Shown here in pieces: positions 31,008-41,104 of a stretch of DNA of 64,000 nt. The position numbers were made by a program, and so were the translations under genes. Within the stretch, counting starts at the first letter, position 1; each line of letters starts with the position of its first letter. The notes beneath the pieces were generated by a model. It did no database searches and had not been told where the DNA came from. It saw only the letters and a program-made list of their open reading frames with translations. This DNA comes from a bacterium (GTDB lineage Bacteria > Actinomycetota > Acidimicrobiia > Spongiisociales > ZC4RG35): NCBI GenBank assembly GCA_028823995.1, contig JAPPFD010000020.1, positions 39,857 through 103,856 of the forward strand, in the 5' to 3' direction.

Positions 31008-32272
31008 GAGGAGACGCACCGTTGGCGCCTCCCGCCGAGGACAAAGGCACCCCGATGATGCTGGTGGGCGCGGTGGTGGGGGGACTGTCCGCATACCTGT
31101 TCCATGCCCTGGGCGGCAGGGGACTGGGGGCCGATTCATATGCGCCCATAGGGGTGATGTGGACCATCGCCTTCATCACCGTGGCGGTCGTTTACGTGCC
31201 CATGGAACAGTGGGTCACCCGGGAGACAACCCGGGGCCTCAACCCGCTGGCAGGTGGACGGAGGCTCCTGGTCACCGTGGTCCTGGTGGCCATGGGCATG
31301 GCGGCCCTGGCTGCCGGGTTGACGTTGCCGTCGGTCACCGGAGAGGTGGGCGTGCACGTCATCCAGATGCTGGTCCTGGTGGGTGGCTACGGGTTCTTCA
31401 GGATGGGGATGGGAATGCTGGAGGGAAAAGGGCGGTTTGGACGGGTGGGTTGGATGCTGTGTGCCGAGGGGGCGCTTCGACTGGCGGCGGCGGGGATGGT
31501 GCTGATCGCGGGAGGGGGAGCAATCGGCCTGGGGTGGGCGATGGCGGCCGCTCCCTGGGTGGCGTTCCTGTTCGCCTTCTGGCGGGGGAACAGATCGGAT
31601 ACGCCGTCGGTTGCGGGGGCGGTCTTCGTCCAGCAGTATGTGGCGGGGTCGCTGGCGGCCCACATTCTGGTTGCCGCCGCCCCGCTGGTGGTTACCTACA
31701 CAGGCGCGACGCCCGCACAGGTGAGCGTTACCTTCATAGTGTTCGTCCTGTTCCGGGCGCCGGTGACGTTGATGTACAGCCTCCAGGGCCGGATACTGCC
31801 TCCCCTGGTCCGGATGTTCACCCGGGGCGAGGAAGAGCCCCTCCGCAAGCTGGGGAGCAGGCTGCTGGCTTGGTCGGCAGGGCTGGCTGTCCTGGCGGGT
31901 CTGTTCGGTTTCCTCCTCGGGCCGCAGGTGGTGAGGTTGTTGATGAGTTCGGTCTTCGTGCCGTCCGCCCTGGTGGCCGCCCTGGTGTTGTCGGGTACGA
32001 TGATGGCGGCCGGAGTGCAGTTGATAGGCCAGATCCTGGTGGCGAAGTCGCGGACGGGCCGTCTGGCCACCGCCTGGATCCTGGGACTGTCGGCCGCGGC
32101 CTTGGTCGTGTGGTTGAGTCCCCACGGACCGGTCTTGACGGTGGCGATCGGGTTCTGGGTGGGAGAAGTCGTCGCCCTGGCGTTGGTCGGGTCGATGTCT
32201 ATGTCCCGACGGGGCGTGCCGCGCCCGCCTCGGGCGTCCAGCGGCGATGGTCCCATCGCAGATGTGGGGTGA
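31004..32272 (+). CDS. Polysaccharide flippase-like membrane protein (MATE/Wzx-type fold)
   Basis: A 422-residue integral membrane protein with about 12 hydrophobic segments spread over its whole length. The first, MLVGAVVGGLSAYLFHALG, and the even spacing with small gaps resemble lipid-linked oligosaccharide flippases. Sequence-level recognition is weak, so the call relies mostly on the overlap (ATGA) with the sugar transferase gene. It would flip the lipid-linked unit made by that enzyme to the outer face. Confidence 0.7.
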   Translation: MRGDAPLAPPAEDKGTPMMLVGAVVGGLSAYLFHALGGRGLGADSYAPIGVMWTIAFITVAVVYVPMEQWVTRETTRGLNPLAGGRRLLVTVVLVAMGMAALAAGLTLPSVTGEVGVHVIQMLVLVGGYGFFRMGMGMLEGKGRFGRVGWMLCAEGALRLAAAGMVLIAGGGAIGLGWAMAAAPWVAFLFAFWRGNRSDTPSVAGAVFVQQYVAGSLAAHILVAAAPLVVTYTGATPAQVSVTFIVFVLFRAPVTLMYSLQGRILPPLVRMFTRGEEEPLRKLGSRLLAWSAGLAVLAGLFGFLLGPQVVRLLMSSVFVPSALVAALVLSGTMMAAGVQLIGQILVAKSRTGRLATAWILGLSAAALVVWLSPHGPVLTVAIGFWVGEVVALALVGSMSMSRRGVPRPPRASSGDGPIADVG

Positions 32273-32609
32273 GGCGGTTGACCATGGAGGAGGGCAGGGG
32301 CGGCACCCGAGAGGGCATGCGGATGCGGCCGTCGGTGACCTGCACAAGCCCGGCGGAGGCAAGCACCGCCAAATAGAACGGTTCGCAGACTCTCCGGCGC
32401 CGCAGACCGGCTAAGAACAGATCCAAGAGGTCCCGGATCGCTCCCTTCCCGAGGGCGGCGGCCCAGAAGAGGCGGACATACTCGTGCCCGGGAGAGTACC
32501 CGTGCCGGGCGGACGGGACGATCTCCACAGAGAAAGACCGGATGCGGGGGACCCGCCGGACGGTCCGGTTGTAATCTGCTGTTCTCTTGGAGACAGTCTG
32601 TGTAGTCAT
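32199..32609 (-). CDS. Small hypothetical protein, antisense-overlapping the flippase gene end
   Basis: A 136-residue protein I do not recognise. It is rich in Arg, Pro and Leu; residues 45-90 (EYVRLFWAAALGKGAIRDL onwards) may form helices. Support for it being real: a TATCAT -10 box (32617-32622, minus) stands 7 nt before ATG 32609, the same leaderless spacing as other genes here, and most of it (32273-32609) does not overlap any other gene. Its 3' end overlaps the flippase gene by 74 bp on the other strand. Confidence 0.55.
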   Translation of the reverse strand: MTTQTVSKRTADYNRTVRRVPRIRSFSVEIVPSARHGYSPGHEYVRLFWAAALGKGAIRDLLDLFLAGLRRRRVCEPFYLAVLASAGLVQVTDGRIRMPSRVPPLPSSMVNRLTPHLRWDHRRWTPEAGAARPVGT

Positions 32610-32616
32610 GTATATG

Positions 32617-32622
32617 ATGATA
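32617..32622 (-). promoter_or_regulatory. -10 box (TATCAT) for the small hypothetical gene
   Basis: TATCAT on the minus strand ends 7 nt before ATG 32609, matching the leaderless pattern. Confidence 0.45.
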
Positions 32623-32734
32623 TGGTTCTACATTGGTTTAGCGACTCCTCAGGGGTAGAGAACTTTCGCGTCCTAGATGAAAGAACCGCGGGTTGTCCGG
32701 GGACCGGCTCCGAGAAGACTGAGTCCGGCGCCTC

Positions 32735-35734
32735 CTAATTGGGGACTTGGCCGTTGGAGACGGTGATGGTGATGACGTCGCCGGTGGTGATCTCGGTTCC
32801 GGCCGGGGGGTCGGTGGTGATCACTCTTTCGGCTTCGAGTTGGGCGTGGGGTGCGTATACGGGCGCGGCGGTGATTGCGATGCCGGTCCGCAGTTCGAGT
32901 TGTCGGATTGCTTCGAGTGTCTCTTCGAGGGTGAGGCCGGTCCAGTCGGGGAGGAGGATGTCTTGGGGGATCTCGCCGTTGGAGATGGTGATGGTGATGA
33001 TGTCGCCGGTGGTGATCTCGGTTCCGGCCGGGGGGTCGGTGGTGATCACTCTTTCGGCTTCGAGTTGGGCGTGGGGTGCGTATACGGGCGCGGCGGTGAT
33101 TGCGATGCCGGTCCGCAGTTCGAGTTGTCGGATTGCTTCGAGTGTCTCTTCGAGGGTGAGGCCGGTCCAGTCGGGGAGGAGGATGTCTTGGGGGATCTCG
33201 CCGTTGGAGATGGTGATGGTGATGATGTCGCCGGTGGTGATCTCGGTTCCGGCCGGGGGATCGGTGGTGACTACTTGATCGGCTTCCAATAGGAGGTGCG
33301 GTGTGTACGCCAGGTCGAGGATGACCAGGACGCCGGTCTCCTGCTCCATCGAGCGGGCGCTCTCCAGGACCTCGGTGACCGAGAGGCCGGTCCAGTCGGG
33401 AACCGAACCGCTGGGAGGCGTTCCTGTGGAGACCTCGAGGGTGATCCGGTCGGCTTGGAGGGCGTCCGAGCGGGGAGAGGGGTTCTGGGAGAGCACCTCT
33501 CCGGCGGGGGCATCCGAGTCCACATCCACGATCTCCCAGTTGAGACGAGAGTCGACCAGAGTCGTCTGGGCGGTCTCGAGATCCAACCCGATCACCTGGG
33601 GGACCGAGGTCCCCGGACGTAACCGGTAACGGCTCAGTCCGGGGGGATCGGGCGGGAACCCGGTCGCCTCCACGTCCTCGAGCATGACTCCCATGAACTC
33701 CGCCCAGATGGGAGCGGGCACCGATCCTCCGTACACCCGGCGGTAGTGCTCTCCGCCGATGACCACGTTCTCGAGCGGAATCTGGTTGTGCTCGTAGCCG
33801 ACCCAAACTGCGGTGGTGTGAGTGGGGACGAAGCCCACATACCACGCGTCGCGGAATCCTTGGTGGGTTCCGGTCTTTCCTGCCTGGGGGCGTCCTATGG
33901 AGGCTCGCGACCCGGTCCCCTCCGGCGTCGGAACCTTCTCCAGAGGTATGCGCGCCGCCGCGAATGCGGCCGGATCGCCATTGCTCTGGTGCACAACCTC
34001 GTGCTCGTAGAGAATCCTGGAGTCGGCCGAGATGATGCGGGAGATGATGTAGGGGGAGGCCCACTGCCCATTGGTGGCGAAGTTGGAGTACGCCGACGCC
34101 ATTTCCAGGGGGCTGACGGCTCCGGTGCCCAACACGATGGAGAGCACCGGCGGCAAATCGGACTGGATGCCCAACCGGTGGGCGACTTCCGCAACCTTGG
34201 ACGGCCCGATCATCTCCGAGATCTGGGCGTACACCGTGTTGATCGACGAACTGGTGGCGTCGGCCAATGTCAATACTCCGTAATTCCGGGTTCCAACGTT
34301 GCGCACCGTCCAGATGTCGGAGTCCTCAACGCACACCGTCGGGCACTGGATCTCGATATTGGGCGGGGCCGGGAAGGCGGTTCCCAGAGAGACGTCGCGT
34401 TCCAGCGCGCCCAGGAGAGCGAAGGGCTTCATACTGGACCCGGGGTTCCGCCGACCCTGGATCGCCAGGTCGAATTGGATGAAGTCAAACGGCAGGCCGG
34501 AGGCCATTACCTCCACGGCGCCGGTGAGATTGTCCACGGTGACGATCGAACCGGTAGGAGCGCAGGAGTGCTCGGTCGCGTAGCTCTCCAGGTATGACAG
34601 GGGATCGGAGGGGAACAGTTCCTGGCACAGGAGCACGTTCTGCTGGTAATCGGGGAGAGGCAACCATCCTTCCAGGACCCGGTACGCCTCCCTTTGGAGA
34701 GCGAGGTCGACGGTGGTCTCGATACGGAGTCCCCCGCCGCCCTGACACTCCGGATTGTCTGCGGCGCATCCGAATATCGCTTTCTTTCGCTGCTCCGGGG
34801 TGTCTCCCAGGAAGGCGAAACGAGCATCGTAGAGGAGTTGGCGGTTGACCTCCGCCACCACATGATCGGCCTCTCCACGGAATGGGATGTGCTCGGCGAC
34901 CTCGAGGGGCGCGTTCTTGGCTCTCTCGGCCTCTTCGGCTTCGACCCAGCCGTTCTCCACCATCTGATCGATGATCAAGTTGCGGCGATCCCGTGTCCGC
35001 TCGGGGCGGACCCGGGGGTTGTAGAAGGCAGGGTTCCGGATCAACACCGCCAGGGTGGCTGCCTCCTCCAGGGTGATCTTCTCCAGGGGCTTGGCGAAGA
35101 ATTCCCGGGAGGCGGTGCTCACTCCGTAGGCGCCCGACCCGAAGTACACCGAGTTGAGATAGAACTCCAGGATCTGGTCCTTTTCGTAGGTCCGCTCCAG
35201 GTCGGTGGAGACGAAGGCTTCCCGGATCTTGCGTTCTATGGTTACGTCGGCACCCACAAAGTGGTTCTTCGCCACCTGCTGAGTGATGGTGGATCCACCC
35301 AGATTGGTCTGGTAGAGGAAGTTGTACACCGCGGTCCTGGCGATGGCGGTGAAGTCGACTCCTTCATGCTCGTAGAAATCGTCATCCTCGGCCGCCAGCA
35401 CCGCGTAGATCACCACCTCGGGAATCTGTTCTATCGGCAGGGGTTCGGAGACCCGTCCGTCGTGCAACTCCGCCAGGAGTTCTCCGTCGGAGGCGTATAC
35501 CCTGGAGACCCGGGACAGGTCGGGGAGCGTCAGGTCAATGGTCGATACGTCGGGGTTCAGCCTTCCGGTCACTTCATCGAAGACTCCGTACACGGCCGTC
35601 ACTCCCAGGAAGGCCAGGAGCACTCCCCAGCCGGCCGTTATCACGACAATCGCCAGGAGACCTGCAAGGGACGGCATCCACCGGTCCCTGCGGTCCTGGG
35701 CTTCGGCGCGGTGGAAGGGTGATGGGCGGAGCAC
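32735..35734 (-). CDS. Class A penicillin-binding protein (PBP1A) with four C-terminal PASTA domains
   Basis: A 999-residue bifunctional peptidoglycan synthase. A membrane anchor is near residues 24-50. The GT51 transglycosylase has [17 protein letters not shown] and [12 protein letters not shown]. The transpeptidase shows SSMK (active Ser) near 435, SSSIN, and KTGTHQG near 630. Four PASTA domains follow from about residue 705; the last two are almost identical. PASTA modules bind peptidoglycan fragments or beta-lactams. The start is GTG 35734; other in-frame starts exist before the anchor. Serves wall growth in the same region as the polysaccharide genes. Confidence 0.93.
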   Translation of the reverse strand: MLRPSPFHRAEAQDRRDRWMPSLAGLLAIVVITAGWGVLLAFLGVTAVYGVFDEVTGRLNPDVSTIDLTLPDLSRVSRVYASDGELLAELHDGRVSEPLPIEQIPEVVIYAVLAAEDDDFYEHEGVDFTAIARTAVYNFLYQTNLGGSTITQQVAKNHFVGADVTIERKIREAFVSTDLERTYEKDQILEFYLNSVYFGSGAYGVSTASREFFAKPLEKITLEEAATLAVLIRNPAFYNPRVRPERTRDRRNLIIDQMVENGWVEAEEAERAKNAPLEVAEHIPFRGEADHVVAEVNRQLLYDARFAFLGDTPEQRKKAIFGCAADNPECQGGGGLRIETTVDLALQREAYRVLEGWLPLPDYQQNVLLCQELFPSDPLSYLESYATEHSCAPTGSIVTVDNLTGAVEVMASGLPFDFIQFDLAIQGRRNPGSSMKPFALLGALERDVSLGTAFPAPPNIEIQCPTVCVEDSDIWTVRNVGTRNYGVLTLADATSSSINTVYAQISEMIGPSKVAEVAHRLGIQSDLPPVLSIVLGTGAVSPLEMASAYSNFATNGQWASPYIISRIISADSRILYEHEVVHQSNGDPAAFAAARIPLEKVPTPEGTGSRASIGRPQAGKTGTHQGFRDAWYVGFVPTHTTAVWVGYEHNQIPLENVVIGGEHYRRVYGGSVPAPIWAEFMGVMLEDVEATGFPPDPPGLSRYRLRPGTSVPQVIGLDLETAQTTLVDSRLNWEIVDVDSDAPAGEVLSQNPSPRSDALQADRITLEVSTGTPPSGSVPDWTGLSVTEVLESARSMEQETGVLVILDLAYTPHLLLEADQVVTTDPPAGTEITTGDIITITISNGEIPQDILLPDWTGLTLEETLEAIRQLELRTGIAITAAPVYAPHAQLEAERVITTDPPAGTEITTGDIITITISNGEIPQDILLPDWTGLTLEETLEAIRQLELRTGIAITAAPVYAPHAQLEAERVITTDPPAGTEITTGDVITITVSNGQVPN
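32757..33270 (-). repeat. 225-bp tandem repeat coding for PASTA domains
   Basis: The sequence repeats with a period of 225 bp (75 codons): for example TCACTCTTTCGG occurs at 32821 and 33046. Two full copies are nearly identical, with part of a third. The repeat lies within the PBP coding sequence and keeps the reading frame. Confidence 0.85.
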
Positions 35735-35797
35735 TTAGATGATGCAGGACGGCGGAGAAGGTACGATTCCTATGACAACCGCGAGGATATAGGGGTT

Positions 35798-37357
35798 ATG
35801 GAAGAAACCGTTACCACCCCGGGAGGAATAGTCACCGAGGAGGTTTACTCAGGCCCGGTGGACGACTCCCGACTGGGTTTGCCGGGGGAGTATCCCTTCA
35901 CCCGCGGCCCCTATCCCTCGATGTACCGGCGCCGCCTGTGGACCATGCGCCAGTACGCCGGATTCGGAACTGCGGAGACTTCCAACCAACGGTTTCACGC
36001 TCTTCTGGCGGCGGGGCAAACCGGGCTGTCGGTGGCATTCGACCTTCCCACCCAGATGGGCCTCGATTCAGACCACCCGCTTGCTCGGGGAGAGGTGGGA
36101 CGGGTGGGGGTGGCCATCGACACCCTGGGGGATATGCACCGCCTCCTTAGGGGTCTGCCCCTCGGGGAGGTCTCCACCTCCATGACCATCAACGCCACGG
36201 CTCCAATCCTGCTGCTGCTCTATGAACTGGTGGCCGAGTCCCAGGGCGTGGAGTCCGACCGGTTGCGGGGTACGGTGCAGAACGACATCCTCAAGGAGTA
36301 CATCGCCCGCGGCACCTACATCTACCCTCCCGGTCCCTCCATGAGGCTGGTGACCGATCTGATCTCCTATGCCTCCCGGCATCTTCCCCTGTGGAATCCC
36401 ATCTCGGTCTCGGGATATCACATCCGCGAGGCAGGGGCCACGGCTCCCGAGGAGTTGGCCTTCACCATCGCCAACGGCGCCGCTTACGTACGGGCGGCGA
36501 TCGACGCAGGGCTGGCGGTGGATGACTTCGCCGCTCGTATCTCATTTTTCTGGAACAGCCACAGTCACCTGTTTGAGGAGGCGGCAAAGTTCCGGGCCGC
36601 CCGGAGGGTGTGGGCGCGTTTGATGAAGGAGGTCTTCGGCGCCAGCGACCCGGCTTCGCTCCGGATGCGTTTTCATGCTCAGACCGCCGGGAGCAGCCTC
36701 ACCGCCCACCAACCGGAGAACAACATCGTGCGCACCACGGTGCAGGCCCTGGCGGCGGTGCTGGGAGGCACCCAGTCTCTCCACACCAATGGTTTCGATG
36801 AGGCGCTGGGTCTCCCCACCGAGCACTCCGCAACCCTTGCCTTGCGTACCCAACAGATCCTCGCCCACGAGTCGGGGACGACCGACACCGTCGATCCCCT
36901 GGCGGGCTCCTACTATGTGGAAGCGCTGACCGACGCCCTTGAAGAGGAGGCCAACCGTTTGCTTGAAGAGATCGAGGACAGGGGGGGAGCGGTGCAGGCC
37001 GTCGAGTGGATGCAAGCCTGCATCGAGGAGTCCGCATACCGGGCCGCTCGCGGAATAGAGGAGGGGTCTACTACCGTGGTGGGAGTGAACAGGTATCGAG
37101 ACGATGATTCCCCCGAACCCGCCATCAGCCGTACCGATCCGGCCTTGGAGAGGTCCCAGCAGGAGAGGCTGGCTCTCCACCGGGCCGAACGCGACCAGGT
37201 AGCGGTGGACGGCTCCCTGCAGAACCTGGGACGAACGGCCCGGGGTGAGGAGAACCTCATGTATCCCATGAGGGAGGCACTGTCCGCAGGCGCCACGCTG
37301 GGAGAGGTCTCCGGTGTCCTGCGGGAGGCCTTCGGCGTCCATCGGCCCGGATCATGA
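35798..37357 (+). CDS. Methylmalonyl-CoA mutase-type acyl-CoA mutase, large (catalytic) subunit
   Basis: A 519-residue catalytic barrel without the C-terminal B12-binding domain, as in enzymes with separate large and small subunits. Family residues: TRGPYPSMY with Tyr43 in the position of the methylmalonyl-CoA mutase active-site Tyr, [41 protein letters not shown] and SGYHIREAG with His208. It would rearrange methylmalonyl-CoA and succinyl-CoA using adenosylcobalamin. The small B12 subunit is not in this window. It overlaps the LpdA-like gene by 4 bp. Confidence 0.9.
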   Translation: MEETVTTPGGIVTEEVYSGPVDDSRLGLPGEYPFTRGPYPSMYRRRLWTMRQYAGFGTAETSNQRFHALLAAGQTGLSVAFDLPTQMGLDSDHPLARGEVGRVGVAIDTLGDMHRLLRGLPLGEVSTSMTINATAPILLLLYELVAESQGVESDRLRGTVQNDILKEYIARGTYIYPPGPSMRLVTDLISYASRHLPLWNPISVSGYHIREAGATAPEELAFTIANGAAYVRAAIDAGLAVDDFAARISFFWNSHSHLFEEAAKFRAARRVWARLMKEVFGASDPASLRMRFHAQTAGSSLTAHQPENNIVRTTVQALAAVLGGTQSLHTNGFDEALGLPTEHSATLALRTQQILAHESGTTDTVDPLAGSYYVEALTDALEEEANRLLEEIEDRGGAVQAVEWMQACIEESAYRAARGIEEGSTTVVGVNRYRDDDSPEPAISRTDPALERSQQERLALHRAERDQVAVDGSLQNLGRTARGEENLMYPMREALSAGATLGEVSGVLREAFGVHRPGS

Positions 37358-38727
37358 CCTTCTTGCAGGCCGGTGAGGGCCCGACCTTTGTGATCGTCGG
37401 AGGGGGTCCGGCCGGTGTGAGCGCAGCCACCACCGCCGCATCCCTGGGCGCCAGGGTGATCCTGGTGGAAGACTCCGTGGTCGGAGGGGGAGCCCACCTC
37501 TGGGACTGCATCCCCTCCAAGACCATGGCCGCCACCGCGGCTACCAAGGACCTGATCGACAAAGCCGCCAGGATGGGAGTGGTTGCCGGATCGGCGCGAG
37601 TCGACCAAAACCAGTTGGCAGAGAGGATCAGGACCATCTGGAGCGACATCAACATCGGTTTCATGGAGTTGCTGCTCTCCCAGGATGTGCAGATAATCAG
37701 GGGCCGGGGTAGTTTCATCGGCCCCAATCGCGTGTCCGTGGAAACCCAGGAGGGAACCCGGGAATTCGACTTCGACTTCGGCCTCGTCTCCACGGGCTCC
37801 TTTCCCCGGGTTCCGGACTGGGCCCCGGTGGATGGAGAGCGGGTGCTCACCACCCGGCACGCCTACGACCTGGATGTGGTCCCGTCCCATCTGGTGATAG
37901 TGGGCTCGGGAGTGACCGGCGTGGAGTTCACCCACATCTTCAAGTCCCTGGGAAGCGAGGTGACCCTGGTCGTGAGCCGCCAGCAGATCCTTCCCCACCG
38001 GGACCCCGAAGTCGCGGCCGTGTTGCAGAACGACTTCCTGGAAAAAGGGGTGAAACTGGTCATCGGCGCCTATGCCAGCGCCACTCATCTCACCGACGAC
38101 GGTGTGTTGGTGGAGTGTGATGACGGGCGCCGGATGGAAGGCAGCCACATGCTGCTGGCGGTCGGATCGATTCCTCTCACCAGGGGAATAGGCCTTGAAG
38201 AAGCTGGAGTGCGCCTCAGCCGTGCCGGGTTCGTGCAAGTGGACGCCTACCAGCGCACTTCCGTTCGTCACATCTATGCGGCCGGAGACTGCTGCGGCAA
38301 GATGCCGCTTTCCTCGGTGGCGGCCCAGCAGGGCCGGAAGATCGCCCGCCATGCCTTGGGTTATCCGGTGTCGCCACTGGACTATTCCAACGTCGCGGCG
38401 GCCGTGTTCACCTCTCCCGAGATCGCCTCGGTGGGACTGGAGGATGTGACGGCGGCCGCCGAGGGCCGCAAGGTGCGGACGACCAAGGTCCCGTTCGCGG
38501 CCAATCCACGGAGTGTCCTGCAGGGAAGGGAGGAGGGATTCGTGAAGGTGATCTCCGACCCGGCCACGCGGGTGGTGCTCGGAGGCACCATCGTGGGGCA
38601 CCGCGCCTCCGATCTGATCGGAATCGTAGCCTTGGCCGTACAGGCGGATGTCACCATCGACAACCTGGTGGAAACCCTCATGGTGCATCCTTCGCTCTCC
38701 GAGAGCATCACGGACGCGGCCGAGTAG
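37354..38727 (+). CDS. LpdA-like flavoprotein (NAD(P)H-quinone reductase type of the dihydrolipoyl dehydrogenase family)
   Basis: A 457-residue FAD protein with the pyridine nucleotide-disulfide reductase layout: FAD motif [16 protein letters not shown] motif [12 protein letters not shown] near 185, the FAD-binding AAGDCCGK and a dimer domain with HPSLSES (His-Glu pair). Only the second redox cysteine is present (Cys52 in DCIPSK); the first is Ala47. Mycobacterial LpdA (Rv3303c) has the same kind of loss and works as a quinone reductase, not a lipoamide dehydrogenase. ATG 37354 overlaps the mutase stop, so the two may be co-translated. Confidence 0.85.
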   Translation: MTFLQAGEGPTFVIVGGGPAGVSAATTAASLGARVILVEDSVVGGGAHLWDCIPSKTMAATAATKDLIDKAARMGVVAGSARVDQNQLAERIRTIWSDINIGFMELLLSQDVQIIRGRGSFIGPNRVSVETQEGTREFDFDFGLVSTGSFPRVPDWAPVDGERVLTTRHAYDLDVVPSHLVIVGSGVTGVEFTHIFKSLGSEVTLVVSRQQILPHRDPEVAAVLQNDFLEKGVKLVIGAYASATHLTDDGVLVECDDGRRMEGSHMLLAVGSIPLTRGIGLEEAGVRLSRAGFVQVDAYQRTSVRHIYAAGDCCGKMPLSSVAAQQGRKIARHALGYPVSPLDYSNVAAAVFTSPEIASVGLEDVTAAAEGRKVRTTKVPFAANPRSVLQGREEGFVKVISDPATRVVLGGTIVGHRASDLIGIVALAVQADVTIDNLVETLMVHPSLSESITDAAE

Positions 38728-38782
38728 CCCCCTTGGTCCGGGGCCCCGACTCCCGGCAGCCGACAAACCGCGGGGCCCGGGG

Positions 38783-38788
38783 TAGCAT
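38783..38788 (+). promoter_or_regulatory. -10 box (TAGCAT) of a leaderless promoter for pafA
   Basis: TAGCAT ends 8 nt before ATG 38797 with no ribosome site between. Confidence 0.6.
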
Positions 38789-38796
38789 TTTCGGAG

Positions 38797-40152
38797 ATGG
38801 AACGGCGCATCTTCGGGCTGGAGAGCGAGTATGGGGTCACCTTCACCCTGAGGGGGCAACGGCGGCTCAGTCCCGATGAGGTTGCCCGCTACCTGTTCAG
38901 GAGAGTGGTGAGTTGGGGGCGTTCCTCCAATGTCTTCTTGGAAAACGGAGCCCGGCTCTATCTGGATGTCGGCTCCCATCCTGAATACGCCACGCCGGAG
39001 TGCGACACGATAGAGGATGTGATCATCTACGACCGGGCGGGCGAGCGGTTCCTGGAGAGTCTCATCAACTCCGCGGAGGAGCGTCTTTCCGCCGAGGGTG
39101 TCAAGGGCCAGGTCTTCCTGTTCAAGAACAACACCGACTCGGCCGGAAACAGCTACGGATGCCATGAGAATTACCTGATCAGCCGCGCCAAGAATTTTGA
39201 CCGGACGGTGAGCATCCTCCTGCCCTTCCTGGTGACGAGACAGATCTTCCTGGGAGCGGGAAAGCTCCATCAGACCTCTCGACAGGCCACCTACTCGATA
39301 GCCCAACGAGCCGACCACATCTGGGAAGGGATCTCGTCTGCGACGACCCGCAGTCGCCCCATCATCAACACCCGGGATGAGCCCCACGCCGATGCGGAGA
39401 TGTACCGGCGGCTGCATCTCATCGCCGGCGACTCCAACATGAGCGAATACGCCACCTTCGTCAAGATCGGGACGATGCTGGCGCTCCTGCAGATGATCGA
39501 GGGCGATGCCACCTTCCGCGACCTCACGCTGGAGAACCCCATCAAGGCCATCCGCCAGATCTCCCACGACCTGACCTGTTCCACCAACGTACGGCTGAAG
39601 AACGGAAGGCTGATGTCGGCCTTGGACATTCAGTGGGAATACTTCGACCGGGTGACGCGGTACGCGCAGGGGCCCGGGTTTCCTCCGGAGGTCCAGCGGG
39701 CCGTGGACCGCTGGGAGCACCTGCTTACCGGTCTGGAGAAAGATCCCCTGAGCCTCGACCGGGAGGTGGATTGGGTGATCAAATACCGGTTGCTGGAGGA
39801 GTACCGGGAGCGGAGAGGCGTCTCCGAGAAGGATGCCCGATTGGCGATGGTGGATCTCTCCTATCACGATGTGGACACAAATCGCGGGCTCTATTACATG
39901 CTGGAGAGACACAGACTGGTCGACAAGGTCGTCACCGACGAACAGGTTTCTCGGGCTCAGACCAGACCCCCCCAGACCACTCGCGCCCGCCTGCGGGGCG
40001 CTTTCATCAAAGCGGCCAAGGCCCGCCGTCGGGATTTCGCGGTGGACTGGATGCACCTCAAACTGAACGACCAGACCCAACAGACCGTGTTGTGCAAGGA
40101 CCCGTTCCGCTCACATGATGAGCGGATCGAGCGGTTCATCGAATCTTTGTAG
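38797..40152 (+). CDS. pafA: Pup--protein ligase PafA
   Basis: A 451-residue ligase of the glutamine synthetase-like PafA/Dop family that joins Pup to lysines of target proteins. The opening [16 protein letters not shown] carries the Mg-binding Glu9, and [17 protein letters not shown] places Asp57 exactly where the catalytic Asp of mycobacterial PafA is. It is followed by pafB and pafC as in other actinobacteria. Dop, pup and the proteasome genes, which often lie upstream, are absent; the upstream gene is LpdA-like. The gene appears to be leaderless. Confidence 0.95.
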   Translation: MERRIFGLESEYGVTFTLRGQRRLSPDEVARYLFRRVVSWGRSSNVFLENGARLYLDVGSHPEYATPECDTIEDVIIYDRAGERFLESLINSAEERLSAEGVKGQVFLFKNNTDSAGNSYGCHENYLISRAKNFDRTVSILLPFLVTRQIFLGAGKLHQTSRQATYSIAQRADHIWEGISSATTRSRPIINTRDEPHADAEMYRRLHLIAGDSNMSEYATFVKIGTMLALLQMIEGDATFRDLTLENPIKAIRQISHDLTCSTNVRLKNGRLMSALDIQWEYFDRVTRYAQGPGFPPEVQRAVDRWEHLLTGLEKDPLSLDREVDWVIKYRLLEEYRERRGVSEKDARLAMVDLSYHDVDTNRGLYYMLERHRLVDKVVTDEQVSRAQTRPPQTTRARLRGAFIKAAKARRRDFAVDWMHLKLNDQTQQTVLCKDPFRSHDERIERFIESL

Positions 40153-40168
40153 GAGGGAGGTTGGCGGG

Positions 40169-41104
40169 GTGAGAAAGAGGGAGCGTCTGTTGAACCTGCT
40201 GTGCCTGATGTGGTCGAGCAAACGCAGATTCACCCGGGAGGAGATATTCCGGCTCATGGCGCCCTACCGCAGCTACGCCAACCCCGAGACTGCCCGGCGT
40301 ACCTTCGAACGAGACAAGAAGACCCTACGGCAGGTGGGGTTCGACATTCAGACCAGTCAGCCGGATCACGGACCGGCCACCTACATGCTGGCCCAGCCCA
40401 CCAACGCGCTGAGCGAGATGGAACTCTCCGATGCCGAGCGGATGTCGCTGGCGGTGTCGGTGGCGATGGTGAAACTGGGCGGCGCCCTGTCGGTGGACCG
40501 CACCCTGGTCAAACTTGGCGCAGGCGCCCCGTCGGGGATGACTCCGATGAATGTCGACATGGGTGATCTGGAAACGGAGAAGGTTGGCGGACTGCTGAGA
40601 GCGGTCCAGACGCGTTCGCCCGTCTTCTTCGACTACAAGGGAAGCAGGCGAAGGCAGGTGGAGCCTCTGCGGATCGTCAACCGTCGCGGCCGGTGGTATG
40701 TGCAGGCGCGGGAAGAACAGACCGTCAAGACCTTCCGGATCGACCGGCTGGGCGGATTGTGGGTCTCGCCCAGGGAGAACATGTACGATGTCCCACCCTT
40801 GGGCGAGGGGCCGAGCATTCTCACCGCCGAGCCGTGGGAATTCGGAGAGGAGGATGCTGTCGAGACCATCGTGCGCTTCGATGCGGAGGCAGCCTGGTAC
40901 GTTCGACCTCGCCTTCCTTCCTCGGCCCGGATTCGGGAGGAGGCCGACGGTTCCCTGACGGTGAGCACCACCGTCACCAACCGGGCGGCCTTCTTTTTCT
41001 GGATGCTCGACTTTGGGAGTGACGGGGAGATTTCGGCTCCTGAGTCCATGCGCCGGGGTCTGGTGGACTGGGTTAAGGGATCACTGGAGGGCCACAAACC
41101 ATGA
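40169..41104 (+). CDS. pafB: PafB, WYL-domain transcriptional regulator
   Basis: A 311-residue regulator. The N-terminal winged helix (about 1-80) includes FTREEIFRLMAPYR and ARRTFERDKKTLRQVGFDI. The WYL domain (about 140-220) has PLRIVNRRGRWYVQAR, with Trp-Tyr as in the family name. The C-terminal WCX part ends the protein. PafB and PafC together switch on DNA-damage genes in mycobacteria, without needing pupylation. The start is GTG 40169, 8 nt after AGGAGGGAGG; this start follows pafA by 16 bp. It overlaps pafC by 4 bp. Confidence 0.9.
   Translation: MRKRERLLNLLCLMWSSKRRFTREEIFRLMAPYRSYANPETARRTFERDKKTLRQVGFDIQTSQPDHGPATYMLAQPTNALSEMELSDAERMSLAVSVAMVKLGGALSVDRTLVKLGAGAPSGMTPMNVDMGDLETEKVGGLLRAVQTRSPVFFDYKGSRRRQVEPLRIVNRRGRWYVQAREEQTVKTFRIDRLGGLWVSPRENMYDVPPLGEGPSILTAEPWEFGEEDAVETIVRFDAEAAWYVRPRLPSSARIREEADGSLTVSTTVTNRAAFFFWMLDFGSDGEISAPESMRRGLVDWVKGSLEGHKP

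Noticed and set aside
32757..33270. A CRISPR-like or satellite repeat
   Set aside because: The period of 225 bp without spacers, and the preserved reading frame, show coding PASTA domains.
32739..33292. Plus-strand frames with repeated GDGDGDD-type sequences, resembling a calcium-binding protein
   Set aside because: They are other frames of the PASTA-coding repeats; the repeated DNA makes repeated peptides in every frame.
36913..40080. A 1055-codon open frame on the minus strand
   Set aside because: It runs opposite to the mutase, LpdA-like and pafA genes, all clearly recognised. The high GC content makes long antisense frames common; no family motif is seen.
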